Assembly (NCBI RefSeq): GCF_020532825.1
Contig: NZ_MQTS01000015.1
Coordinates: forward strand, 20,119-84,118
Direction: 5' to 3'
Source: Arthrobacter sp. SO3
GTDB lineage: Bacteria; Actinomycetota; Actinomycetes; Actinomycetales; Micrococcaceae
DNA length: 64,000 nucleotides
The notes under the pieces were generated by a model. It was not told the origin of the DNA and made no database searches. It was given only the letters and a program-made list of their open reading frames with translations. Of this stretch, positions 52,099 to 59,531 are shown piece after piece; within the stretch, counting starts at the first letter, position 1; every line of letters starts with the position of its first letter. Made by a program: the position numbers and the translations under genes.

Positions 52099-53610
52099 TT
52101 AGTTGGACGGGAAGTTGTAGGAGGCGCCGGAGGCGTGCGTCGGCTCCGGCCAGCGGGAGGTGACCACCTTGCCGCGGGTGTAGAAGGAGACGCCTTCGGG
52201 GCCGTAGATGTGCTTGTCGCCGAAGAGCGAGGCCTTCCAGCCGCCGAAGGAGTGGTGTGCCACCGGCACGGGCAGCGGCACGTTGATGCCGATCATCCCC
52301 ACGGTGACGGAGCGCTGGAACTTGCGGGCGTTGGCGCCGGAGGAGGTGAAAATGGCGGTGCCGTTGCCGTAGGGGTTGGCGTTGATCAGGGCGATGCCGG
52401 CGTCGAGGTCCTCAACCCGGACCACCACGAGGACAGGTCCGAAGATTTCCTCGCTGTAAGCGGTCATTTCGGTCTTAACGTGGTCCAGGACGGTGGGGCC
52501 GACCCAGAAGCCGTCCTCGTGGCCGGGGACGACGAGGTCGCGGCCGTCCACCACCATGGCGGCGCCGGCGGTTTCGGCTTCGGTGACGATCCGGACAATG
52601 CGTTCCTTGGAGGCCGGGGTGATGACCGGGCCCATTTCGGCGTCGGGCGCGGTGCCGTTGTTGACCTTGACGGCGAGGGCGCGTTCCCGGACCTTGTCGA
52701 CCAGCACGTCCGCGGCGTCACCGACGGCGACGGCGACCGAGATGGCCATGCAGCGCTCCCCGGCGGAGCCGAAGGCGGCGGCGGCGAGGTGGTCGGCGGC
52801 GTTGTCGAGGTCGGCGTCGGGCATGACGATGGCGTGGTTCTTCGCGCCGCCGAGGGCCTGGACGCGCTTGCCGTGGGCGGTGGCGGTCTCGTGGACGTAC
52901 TTGGCGATCGGGGTGGAGCCGACGAAGGAGATGCCGTCGACGTCCGGGTGGGTCAGGAGGCCTTCGACGGTTTCCTTGTCGCCGTGCAGGACCTGGAAGA
53001 CGCCGTCGGGCAGTCCCGCGTCCTTCCACAGCTTGGCCAGCAGCATCGAGGCGGAGGGATCACGTTCGGAGGGCTTGAGGATGAAAGCGTTCCCGGTGGC
53101 GATCGCCATCGGCGCCATCCACAGCGGCACCATGACTGGGAAGTTGAACGGCGTGATGCCGGCGACGACGCCGAGCGGCTCGCGGAAGGAGAACACGTCG
53201 ATCCCGGTGGAGACCTGATCCGAGTAGTCGCCCTTGAGCAGGGTGGGGATGCCGCAGGCGAACTCGATGACCTCCAGGCCCCGGCCGATTTCGCCCTTGG
53301 CGTCGGAGAGGACCTTGCCGTGCTCGGCGGTGATCAGCTCGGCGAGGTCGTCCACATGGGCCGCGACGAGCTCACGGAACTTGAACAATACGGCGGTGCG
53401 CTTGGCGAGGGAGAAGTCGCCCCAGCTGTCGGCCGCGGCGCGGGCGGCGGCGACGGTGGCGTCCAGGTCCGCCCGGTTGGCCAGCCGCAGCTCTGCGGTG
53501 ACGGCGCCGGTGGCCGGGTTGTAGACGGGCTGGGTGCGGTCCCCGGCGCCTGCGGTTTCGGCGCCGTTGATGAAGTGGTGGATGGTCTTGGTGGTGGTGA
53601 GGGTGGTCAT
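52099..53610 (-). CDS. iolA: Methylmalonate-semialdehyde dehydrogenase (IolA/MmsA)
   Basis: A 503-residue CoA-acylating aldehyde dehydrogenase that turns malonate semialdehyde into acetyl-CoA plus CO2, the last step of inositol catabolism, and also acts in valine breakdown. Catalytic Cys287 (SAGERCMAIS) and Asn156 (ITPFNFPVMVP) are present. The ALGGAKNH segment lacks the general-base Glu of ordinary aldehyde dehydrogenases, a hallmark of this CoA-dependent family. It sits 48 bases after iolD and 31 before iolE. Confidence 0.93.
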   Translation of the reverse strand: MTTLTTTKTIHHFINGAETAGAGDRTQPVYNPATGAVTAELRLANRADLDATVAAARAAADSWGDFSLAKRTAVLFKFRELVAAHVDDLAELITAEHGKVLSDAKGEIGRGLEVIEFACGIPTLLKGDYSDQVSTGIDVFSFREPLGVVAGITPFNFPVMVPLWMAPMAIATGNAFILKPSERDPSASMLLAKLWKDAGLPDGVFQVLHGDKETVEGLLTHPDVDGISFVGSTPIAKYVHETATAHGKRVQALGGAKNHAIVMPDADLDNAADHLAAAAFGSAGERCMAISVAVAVGDAADVLVDKVRERALAVKVNNGTAPDAEMGPVITPASKERIVRIVTEAETAGAAMVVDGRDLVVPGHEDGFWVGPTVLDHVKTEMTAYSEEIFGPVLVVVRVEDLDAGIALINANPYGNGTAIFTSSGANARKFQRSVTVGMIGINVPLPVPVAHHSFGGWKASLFGDKHIYGPEGVSFYTRGKVVTSRWPEPTHASGASYNFPSN

Positions 53611-53658
53611 CAGAATGTCCTTGGGGGTTTGGATGCTGGGTGGCTCAGGGGGCCGGGG

Positions 53659-55620
53659 TCAGCCGAGCAGCTTGCGCTGGTGGCTCTTGTGGTCGATGTA
53701 GGTCTGGAAGGCCTGCTTGGTGGAGTCGAGCTCGGAGACCTGGGAGACCGGGACGTCCCACCAGGACTCGGAGCTGGGGGCGTCCAGCAGCGGGTCGGAT
53801 TCGACGTGGATGAGGATCGGGCCGCCGCGCTCGGGGGCCGCCTTGGCGTCCCGGACGGCCTGTTCGAGTTCGGCGATGACCTTCTCCCCCGGTTCGATCC
53901 GGATCACTTTCACGCCGAGGCTTTCGGCGTTCAGGGCCAGGTCCACCGGGAGCCGGTCGCCGTCGTCGAAGCTGTGGTGCTCCTCGTCCAGGGCCCGGTA
54001 CTGGGTGCCGAAGCGCTGGGAGCCGAGGGACTCGGAGAGCGAGCCGATCGAGGCGTAGCCGTGGTTCTGGATCAGGACCACGATCAGTTTGATCCGTTCG
54101 GCGACGGCGGTGACGAGTTCGGTGTGCATCATGAGGTAGGAACCGTCGCCCACCATCACGACGACGTCGCGCTGCGCGCCGCCCTTCGCGGCTTCGGCCA
54201 GCGCCGCGCGCTTGACGCCGAGGCCGCCGGGGATTTCGTAGCCCATGCAGGAGTAGGCGTATTCGACGTGGTAGCCGAACGGGTCCCGGACGCGCCACAT
54301 CTTGTGCAGGTCGCCCGGGAGGGAACCGGCGGCGCAGATGACCACGTCCGCCGCGTCCATGGCCCGGTGCGTGGCGCCGATGATCTCGTTCTGGGCCGGC
54401 AGCGGGGTGAAGCGGGTGTTGAAGGCCTCGTCGACGGTGGCGTCCCAGCGGGTCTTCTCGGCAGCGATCTGCTGCTCCAGGTCCGCGCCGATCCGGTAGC
54501 CGCCCAGGGCCTGGTTGAGCTTGACCAGCGCCTTGCGGGCGTCGGCGACGATCGGAAGCGAGGTGCCGTGCTTGTAGGCGTCGATCGCGGCGACGTTGAT
54601 GTTGATGAACAACACGCCCGGGTTCTGGAACGCGGTCCGGGATGCGGTGGTGAAGTCCTCGTAGCGGGTGCCGATGCCGATGATCAGGTCCGCGTCGGCG
54701 GCGATGGCGTTGGCCGCCGTCGTGCCGGTGGAGCCGATGGCGCCGAGGGAGAACTTGTGGTCCCAGGGCAGGACGCCGACGCCGGCCTGGGTGTTGCCCA
54801 CCGGGATGCCGGTCAGGTCGACGAACTTCGCGAGTTCCTCGTTGGCGTAGGCGTAGAGGACGCCGCCGCCGGCGATGATGAGCGGGCGCTTGGCGGCGCG
54901 GATGGCCTCGGCGGCGCGGCGGATGTCCTCGTCGTCGGCGTCGGGGCGGCGGATCCGCCATTCGCGTTCGGCGAGGAATTCCTCGGGCACGTCGAACGCC
55001 TCGGCCTGCACGTCCTGGGGCAGCGAGATGGTGACGGCGCCGGTCTCGGCCGGGTCGGTGAGCACGCGGAGCCCGTGGTGGAACGCGGAGAACAGCTGCT
55101 CGGGCCGGGTCACCCGGTCGAAGAACTTGGACAGCGGACGGAAGGCGTCGTTGACCGTGATGTCGTAGCCGTGGGGCTGTTCGAGTTGCTGCAGGACGGG
55201 GTCCGCGGCGCGGGTGGCGAAGGTGTCGCTGGGCAGCAGGAGCACGGGCAGCCGGTTGGTGGTGGCCAGGGCCGCGCCGGTGAGCAGGTTCGAGGAGCCC
55301 GGGCCGATCGAGGTGCTGATCGCGAAGGTCTGCCGGCGGCGGGTGTGGCGGGCGTAGCCGACGGCCTGGTGCGCCTGGGCCTGTTCGTTGCGGCCCTGGT
55401 AATACGGCATGATCGTCGGATCGAGCTGCTGGTACTGCTTGAGGGCCTGGCCGACGCCGGCAACATTGCCGTGGCCGAAGATCCCGAAGGTGCCTGGGAT
55501 CAGCCGCTCGCGGTAGTCCTGGCCGCCGATCGAATCGACGGTGTACTGCTTGGACAGGTATTCGACGACGGCCTGGGCGACCGTCATTCTGCGTGTTCCT
55601 GGGGCAGTTCTCGTTGCCAT
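53659..55620 (-). CDS. iolD: 3D-(3,5/4)-trihydroxycyclohexane-1,2-dione hydrolase (IolD)
   Basis: A 653-residue ThDP-dependent enzyme that opens the ring of the dione to 5-deoxyglucuronate. Features: FGIFGHGNVAGVGQALKQ and AHQAVGYARHTRRR near the N-terminus, IGPGSSNLLTGAALATTNRLP, and the ThDP/Mg motif GDGSYLMMHTELVTAV followed by IQNHGYASIG. The length exceeds acetolactate synthases by about 80 residues, as usual for IolD. ATG at 55620 has GGAG about 9 bases upstream; a second ATG at 55587 is less likely. It is 6 bases after the aldolase-like gene. Confidence 0.93.
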   Translation of the reverse strand: MATRTAPGTRRMTVAQAVVEYLSKQYTVDSIGGQDYRERLIPGTFGIFGHGNVAGVGQALKQYQQLDPTIMPYYQGRNEQAQAHQAVGYARHTRRRQTFAISTSIGPGSSNLLTGAALATTNRLPVLLLPSDTFATRAADPVLQQLEQPHGYDITVNDAFRPLSKFFDRVTRPEQLFSAFHHGLRVLTDPAETGAVTISLPQDVQAEAFDVPEEFLAEREWRIRRPDADDEDIRRAAEAIRAAKRPLIIAGGGVLYAYANEELAKFVDLTGIPVGNTQAGVGVLPWDHKFSLGAIGSTGTTAANAIAADADLIIGIGTRYEDFTTASRTAFQNPGVLFININVAAIDAYKHGTSLPIVADARKALVKLNQALGGYRIGADLEQQIAAEKTRWDATVDEAFNTRFTPLPAQNEIIGATHRAMDAADVVICAAGSLPGDLHKMWRVRDPFGYHVEYAYSCMGYEIPGGLGVKRAALAEAAKGGAQRDVVVMVGDGSYLMMHTELVTAVAERIKLIVVLIQNHGYASIGSLSESLGSQRFGTQYRALDEEHHSFDDGDRLPVDLALNAESLGVKVIRIEPGEKVIAELEQAVRDAKAAPERGGPILIHVESDPLLDAPSSESWWDVPVSQVSELDSTKQAFQTYIDHKSHQRKLLG

Positions 55621-55626
55621 GGGAAG

Positions 55627-56577
55627 TTACTCCGATGCTTCTGCGGTGCGGGTGGATTCGGTGTGGTGCAGCAGTGTCGCCGCGGTCGCCACGGCGCCGG
55701 CGACGTCGCCGTCGTGCGGGTAGAGCAGGGTCCGGCCGACGGTCAGTCCCTGGACGCCGGGCAGCGCGAGGGCTGCCTCCCAGCTCGCAAAGACGTCGTC
55801 CTGGCTGCTGTCCGGGTCGCCGCCGAGGAGCACGGTGGGCATCGTGGTGGCCGCCATGACGCGTTCCATTTCGGCCACGACCGGGAGTTTCATCCAGGTG
55901 TAGGCGCTGGTGGAGCCCAGGCCCTCGGCGATCGCGACGGACTTGATGACCGCGTTGGTCGAGAGGTCGTTGCGGATCCTGCCGTTTTCCCGGACGGAGA
56001 GGAAGGGTTCCACCATGGCGATGAGCTTGCGTTCGGCGAGGGAGTCGATGGCTTTGGCGGTGGCTTCCAGGGTGGCCACGGTGTCCGGGTCGCTGAGGCA
56101 GATGCGGGTGAGCATCTTGCCGCCGTCGGCGCCCAGCGCTTCCAGGGCCGCGGCCGTGTGGCCGGTGAAGCGGTCATCGAGCTCGTTGACGAGGCCGGAG
56201 AGGCCGCCGCGGTTCATCGAGCCGAAGATGAGCTTGCCGTCCAGCGCCCCGAGCAGCAGCAGGTCGTCCATGATGTCCGGGGAGGCGAGGACGCCGTCCA
56301 CGTCCGGGTTGGCGAGCGCGATCCGGAGCCGGTCCAGGAGCTGGCGGCGGTCGGCCATGGCCACGGGGTCGTTGCCGACCGCGAGGGCACCGCGGGCCGG
56401 GTGGTCGGCAGCGACAATGAAGTTTTGTTTGCCGGCTTTGGGGCCGGGGTGGCGGCGGCGCGCCTTCGCGGCGCGGGCGATCGCGTCCGGGTCTTCGAGC
56501 CGGATGGTGCTCAGGTGCTCGTAACGGCGGGGATCATCGTCCACCGCGGCGGAGGCGGAGGCGGGATTGAGGCTCAC
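55627..56577 (-). CDS. Aldolase-like (beta/alpha)8 barrel protein of inositol clusters (Cgl0158-like)
   Basis: A 316-residue protein of the class I aldolase-like (DeoC/LacD) group. Visible segments are FIVAADHPARGALAVG, GVLASPDIMDDLLLLGAL, MVEPFLSVRENG and TWMKLPVVAEMERVMAA, whose YTWMKLP Lys is placed like a Schiff-base lysine; TMPTVLLGGDP closes the barrel. I recall the same family (Cgl0158) between iolC and iolA in Corynebacterium. It probably cleaves 2-deoxy-5-keto-gluconate-6-phosphate to DHAP and malonate semialdehyde in place of IolJ, which is not in the window. GTG at 56577 overlaps the iolC stop (GTGA). Confidence 0.82.
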   Translation of the reverse strand: MSLNPASASAAVDDDPRRYEHLSTIRLEDPDAIARAAKARRRHPGPKAGKQNFIVAADHPARGALAVGNDPVAMADRRQLLDRLRIALANPDVDGVLASPDIMDDLLLLGALDGKLIFGSMNRGGLSGLVNELDDRFTGHTAAALEALGADGGKMLTRICLSDPDTVATLEATAKAIDSLAERKLIAMVEPFLSVRENGRIRNDLSTNAVIKSVAIAEGLGSTSAYTWMKLPVVAEMERVMAATTMPTVLLGGDPDSSQDDVFASWEAALALPGVQGLTVGRTLLYPHDGDVAGAVATAATLLHHTESTRTAEASE

Positions 56578-57575
56578 AGGGTTGCTCCTTCGGTGGAGTA
56601 GGTTCCGGGTACCAGCCGGCCCCGTTCGGCGAGCAGCGTGGTGACCTCGTCCGGCGTCGGCATGGCGTCGGCGCAGGAGAGCCGGGACGCGACCAGCGCG
56701 CCGGCGGCGTTGGCGAAGTCGAGGACCTGGGCGAGCGGCCAGCCGGAGAGCAGCCCGTGGCAGAAGGCCCCGCCGAAGGAGTCTCCGGCGCCGAGGCCGT
56801 TGACGGTTTCCACCGGGACGGGAGCGGACACGACGCGTTCGGTGCGGGTCTTCGCCATCACGCCTTCGGGGCCGAGCTTCACGACGGCGATTTCGACGCC
56901 GGCCGCGAGCAGCCGGTCCGCCTGCTCGTCCGGGGTGCCTTCGCCGACGGCGACGGCGCATTCCTTGTCGTTGCCGATCGCCACGGTGACGTGCGGGAGG
57001 ATTTTGGCGACCTGTTCCCGGGCTTCTTCTTCGGAGGCCCAGAACATCGGCCGGTAGTCGAGGTCCAGGATGGTGTACTGGCCCGGCTTCAGCCCGGTGC
57101 GGGGCCGGGCCTCGTGGGCTTTGAGGTGCGCGGTGCGGCTGGGTGCCTGGCAGAGGCCGGTGACGGTGGACCAGAAGATGCCGGCGTCGCGGATGGCGTC
57201 CAGGTCCAGTTCCTCGGCCTTGATCTGCAGGTCGGGTGCCGTGGGGAAGCGTCCGTAGAAGTAGAGCGGGAAGTCCTCCGGCGGCTTGATCGCGCAGAAC
57301 GTGACGGCGGTGGGCCATTCCTTGACGGCGGTGACAAAGGAGTCGTCGACGTTGAACTTGCGCAGTTCGCGGTGCAGGTATTTGCCGAAGGCGTCGTCGC
57401 CGGTGCGGGTGATGACGGCGGTGCGGCGGCCATGGCGGGCAGCGGCCACGGCGACGTTGGACGGGGAGCCGCCCAGGTATTTTCCGAAGGACGTGACATC
57501 CTCCAGATCCACCCCGATGTCGTTCGGGTAGATATCAACGCTGATGCGCCCGATCGTGAGCAGTTCGTGGGTCAC
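56574..57575 (-). CDS. iolC: 5-dehydro-2-deoxygluconokinase (IolC)
   Basis: A 333-residue PfkB-family kinase that phosphorylates 2-deoxy-5-keto-gluconate. It opens LLTIGRISVDIYPNDIG, shows the early GKYLGGSPSNVAVAAARHG signature and the catalytic anion hole NGLGAGDSFGGAF with base Asp. GTG at 57575 is chosen as first codon with homology; AAAGG lies about 12 bases upstream, a little far. It is the first gene of the long iol operon, about 120 bases after an IolR-like site, and overlaps the aldolase-like gene by 4 bases. Confidence 0.92.
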   Translation of the reverse strand: MTHELLTIGRISVDIYPNDIGVDLEDVTSFGKYLGGSPSNVAVAAARHGRRTAVITRTGDDAFGKYLHRELRKFNVDDSFVTAVKEWPTAVTFCAIKPPEDFPLYFYGRFPTAPDLQIKAEELDLDAIRDAGIFWSTVTGLCQAPSRTAHLKAHEARPRTGLKPGQYTILDLDYRPMFWASEEEAREQVAKILPHVTVAIGNDKECAVAVGEGTPDEQADRLLAAGVEIAVVKLGPEGVMAKTRTERVVSAPVPVETVNGLGAGDSFGGAFCHGLLSGWPLAQVLDFANAAGALVASRLSCADAMPTPDEVTTLLAERGRLVPGTYSTEGATL

Positions 57576-57692
57576 GGTGATCGTGGACCTTTCTGGTGTG
57601 AACTCTGTACCTTTACACAGCCTGAGCTTCGGAGCTTGGCGGGCTGGCGTGAGCCGGGCCACATCCACTACTTTGCCTTAGAATCCATGTAC

Positions 57693-57713
57693 TGTCAAAG
57701 GTTTGTACTGACA
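57693..57713 (-). promoter_or_regulatory. IolR-like site upstream of iolC
   Basis: TGTCA (57693-57697) and TGACA (57709-57713) are 11 bases apart, as before the ABC transporter operon, and share a central TTTGT. The 10-mer TGTACTGACA differs at one position from KGWCHTRACA. It lies about 120 bases before iolC. Confidence 0.6.
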
Positions 57714-57742
57714 TATTTACAACGTGACACAGAGTGCCGAAT

Positions 57743-57777
57743 TGGCCCCGCCACGTGGCCGCCCCGATGGGGGGCCA
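57743..57777 (-). terminator. Possible cruciform terminator downstream of the tautomerase gene
   Basis: TGGCCCC (57743-57749) pairs with GGGGCCA (57771-57777), enclosing a GCCACGTGGC palindrome (57750-57759). It lies 60 bases after the tautomerase stop codon. The stem is short, so the call is tentative. Confidence 0.3.
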
Positions 57778-57835
57778 GGGCGGCTTTCGGCGAGGTCCGG
57801 CGACGCTTCCGGCGAGGTCCGGCCGGACCCTGCGG

Positions 57836-58240
57836 CTAGTTGCCGGGGACGCCGAGTTCGCCGGTGACGTACTGGGCCCGGCCAAAACCGAAGGACCAGT
57901 CGCCCGCCGAGTTCTCGACATACCCGATAAACACGTCCTCGCCGGCAATCCCCGCAGCCTCCAGATTGGCGGCGACCGCAGCAAAGAGCGACTGCTTCGC
58001 CTCCTGGCTGCGCCCGGCCTGGGTGAAGATCTGGATCATCACCACGTCCGGGGTCCGCTCAAATCCGAGGCCGGCGTCCTGGGCGATGATCTGGCCCTGC
58101 GGATGCTCGGTCAGGACGTGGAAGTAGTCGCGCTCCGGAATGCCGTATTCGGCCAGGACGGCTTCGTGGATGCTTTGGCTGAGCGCCCGGAGCTGTTCGG
58201 GACTCCGGCCCTGATTGACATCGATTCGCACGAGAGGCAC
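57836..58240 (-). CDS. Tautomerase-superfamily protein resembling malonate semialdehyde decarboxylase
   Basis: A 134-residue protein starting GTG-CCT, so Pro1 is exposed after Met removal as in all tautomerases. AAGGAG lies 7 bases upstream. The sequence aligns from memory with Pseudomonas MSAD: PLVRIDVNQGRS, GIPERDYFHV with Asp37, DAGLGFERT and near-identical VENSAGDWSFGFGRA. MSAD catalytic Arg73 and Arg75 appear as Gln73 and Gly75, with Arg76 next, so activity may differ. Malonate semialdehyde is the product of the iol pathway, and a site matching the IolR motif lies 20 bases upstream; the gene is thus probably an accessory inositol gene. A generic tautomerase role remains possible. Confidence 0.78.
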   Translation of the reverse strand: MPLVRIDVNQGRSPEQLRALSQSIHEAVLAEYGIPERDYFHVLTEHPQGQIIAQDAGLGFERTPDVVMIQIFTQAGRSQEAKQSLFAAVAANLEAAGIAGEDVFIGYVENSAGDWSFGFGRAQYVTGELGVPGN

Positions 58241-58260
58241 TCGCTGCTCCTTCAGTAGTT

Positions 58261-58270
58261 TGTCCTGACA
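58261..58270 (-). promoter_or_regulatory. IolR-like site upstream of the tautomerase gene
   Basis: TGTCCTGACA matches KGWCHTRACA exactly and is identical to the 10-mer at 45551-45560; the surrounding TTTGTCCTGACAT is also shared. It ends 21 bases before the GTG start, a position suited to repression. Confidence 0.6.
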
Positions 58271-58317
58271 TACTAACAAGCTGCACGAAGACGGCGCAAG
58301 CACCACCCCCACCAAAC

Positions 58318-58380
58318 CAACGCGGGGTCACATCGCGCCCATCCCGAGGGGGCGGATGGGCGATAAGTGACCCCGCGTTG
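58318..58380. repeat. Palindromic repeat, copy 1 (arms CAACGCGGGGTCAC)
   Basis: Arms CAACGCGGGGTCAC (58318-58331) and GTGACCCCGCGTTG (58367-58380) are perfectly complementary over 14 bases. The interior also pairs (ATCGCGCCCATCC with GGATGGGCGAT, with a mismatch). A second copy with the same outer arms is at 59451-59513. It lies between the divergent tautomerase and ArsR genes, so it is not simply a terminator. Confidence 0.75.
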
Positions 58381-58418
58381 GGCTATTGCGCAGGCCCGCA
58401 GCCGGGAGTAGCGTTAAC

Positions 58419-58449
58419 AACCTAAAGGTTGATCAATGTATCGGTTGAT
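58419..58449. promoter_or_regulatory. Palindrome and direct repeat upstream of the ArsR gene
   Basis: AACCT-AA-AGGTT (58419-58430) is an inverted repeat, and GGTTGAT occurs at 58427-58433 and 58443-58449, 16 bases apart. They lie about 60-90 bases before the ArsR start. Autoregulation by ArsR is inferred. Confidence 0.45.
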
Positions 58450-58506
58450 TAGTTCATTGGTCAGCAGCTGGATAACCGAATCCGCGACGAGGAGGTGGGC
58501 CACCCA

Positions 58507-58869
58507 GTGGAAGAACGCGACGACGGCATGCTCGACGCGGCGTTTCTCGCCCTGGCCGACCCGGTCCGTCGCCGCATCATCTCCCGGCTCAGCCGGGGTC
58601 CGGCCACCGTGAATGAACTGGCGGAACCTTTCGCGATCACCAAGCAGGCGGTCTCGAAACACATCCAGGTCCTCGAGCAGGCCCAGCTGGTCACGCGCAC
58701 CCGTGATGCCCAGCGCCGGCCCGTCCACCTGAACCCCGCACGGCTGGAGGCGCTCACCGCATGGATCGACCAGTACCGGCTGGTCCGCGAGGGGCAGTTC
58801 CGCAGCCTTGATGCTGTGCTCCACTCAAACGCCGCGGCACGCGGCACGCAGGCAAAGGACTCATCATGA
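58507..58869 (+). CDS. ArsR-family winged-helix regulator
   Basis: A 120-residue regulator: LDAAFLALADPVRRRIISRLS, then ATVNELAEPFAITKQAVSKHIQVLEQAQLV and the wing RDAQRRPVHLNP. No Cys-rich metal site is present, so it belongs to the metal-independent group usually paired with SRPBCC proteins. GTG at 58507 is chosen (GAGGAGG about 11 bases upstream); GTG at 58495 overlaps that site and ATG at 58528 would shorten the first helix. Its stop overlaps the SRPBCC start by 4 bases (ATGA). Confidence 0.88.
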   Translation: MEERDDGMLDAAFLALADPVRRRIISRLSRGPATVNELAEPFAITKQAVSKHIQVLEQAQLVTRTRDAQRRPVHLNPARLEALTAWIDQYRLVREGQFRSLDAVLHSNAAARGTQAKDSS

Positions 58870-59348
58870 CCAACGCCCTGAAACTCAGTGTCCCGGAGGG
58901 GCTGCCCTTCATCGACTTTGAGCGAGAGTTCGATTTCCCCGTCTCCGAGGTCTTCCGGGCCCACAAGGAACCCGAACTCATCGCCCAGTGGCTCGGGCCA
59001 CGGAGGATGACGATGGACCTCGACCACTACGATTTCCGCACCGGCGGCAGCTACCGCTACACCCACATCGCGCCGGACGGCGCCCGCTACGGCTTCAACG
59101 GCCTCTTCCACACCGTCCGGGAAAACGATTTCGCCATCCAGACCTTCGAGTTCGACGGCTACCCTGACGTGGTCAGCATCGAATTCCTGACCTTCGAGGA
59201 TCTTGGCGGCGGCCGCACCAGGCTCACGGCACACGCGGTCTATCCCAGCATGGAGGCGCGCGACGGTATGGCCCAGTCCGGCATGGAGGGCGGGGTGTCC
59301 GAAGGGTACGAGCGGCTCGAGGAACTCCTCGCCGGCGCGAAAGTTTGA
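58866..59348 (+). CDS. SRPBCC (AHSA1-like) protein paired with ArsR regulator
   Basis: A 160-residue helix-grip protein of the Aha1/CalC type: FEREFDFPVSEVFRAHKEPELIAQWLGPRRM is typical, followed by FRTGGSYRYTHIAPDG and GMAQSGMEGGVSEGYERLEELL at the C-terminus. ArsR/SRPBCC pairs with overlapping genes are very common in actinobacteria; the SRPBCC protein is thought to bind a small ligand or metabolite and the regulator to control the pair. The ATG lies in the ArsR stop (ATGA). It is followed by a 26-bp hairpin and a palindromic repeat. Confidence 0.88.
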   Translation: MTNALKLSVPEGLPFIDFEREFDFPVSEVFRAHKEPELIAQWLGPRRMTMDLDHYDFRTGGSYRYTHIAPDGARYGFNGLFHTVRENDFAIQTFEFDGYPDVVSIEFLTFEDLGGGRTRLTAHAVYPSMEARDGMAQSGMEGGVSEGYERLEELLAGAKV

Positions 59349-59386
59349 CCCGCCGCGCACGCGGACGGCGGCGCAGGCGGCCAGCA

Positions 59387-59444
59387 AAGTACGACGGCGG
59401 CAGGTCCCCCTCCCCGAAGAGGGGGACCTGCCGCCGTCGTACTT
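59387..59444. terminator. 26-bp perfect hairpin after the SRPBCC gene
   Basis: Arms 59387-59412 and 59419-59444 pair without mismatch around a 6-base loop. It starts 38 bases after the SRPBCC stop and has AAA/TTT at the base, so it can act in both directions between convergent genes. Confidence 0.75.
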
Positions 59445-59450
59445 AAACAG

Positions 59451-59513
59451 CAACGCGGGGTCACTTCGGGTCCATCCCAAGGTGTGGGACGGGCCGGAAG
59501 TGACCCCGCGTTG
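59451..59513. repeat. Palindromic repeat, copy 2 (arms CAACGCGGGGTCACTTC)
   Basis: Arms CAACGCGGGGTCACTTC (59451-59467) and GAAGTGACCCCGCGTTG (59497-59513) pair over 17 bases. The outer 14 are identical to the arms at 58318-58380. It ends 18 bases before the sucD stop codon and could help terminate sucCD, but the shared arms mark it as a dispersed repeat. Confidence 0.75.
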
Positions 59514-59531
59514 TTTGGTGGTGCTGGGAGC

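Noticed and set aside
51997..56601. A 1534-codon open frame on the + strand antisense to iolE, iolA, iolD and the aldolase-like gene
   Set aside because: It is an artefact of high GC at third codon positions opposite strongly coding minus-strand genes; its translation is Gly/Val/Asp-rich with no domain, and the iol genes on the other strand are unambiguous.
56578..57318. Extension of the aldolase-like gene upstream of GTG 56577
   Set aside because: The frame stays open by GC bias but overlaps iolC completely and translates to Arg-rich low-complexity sequence.
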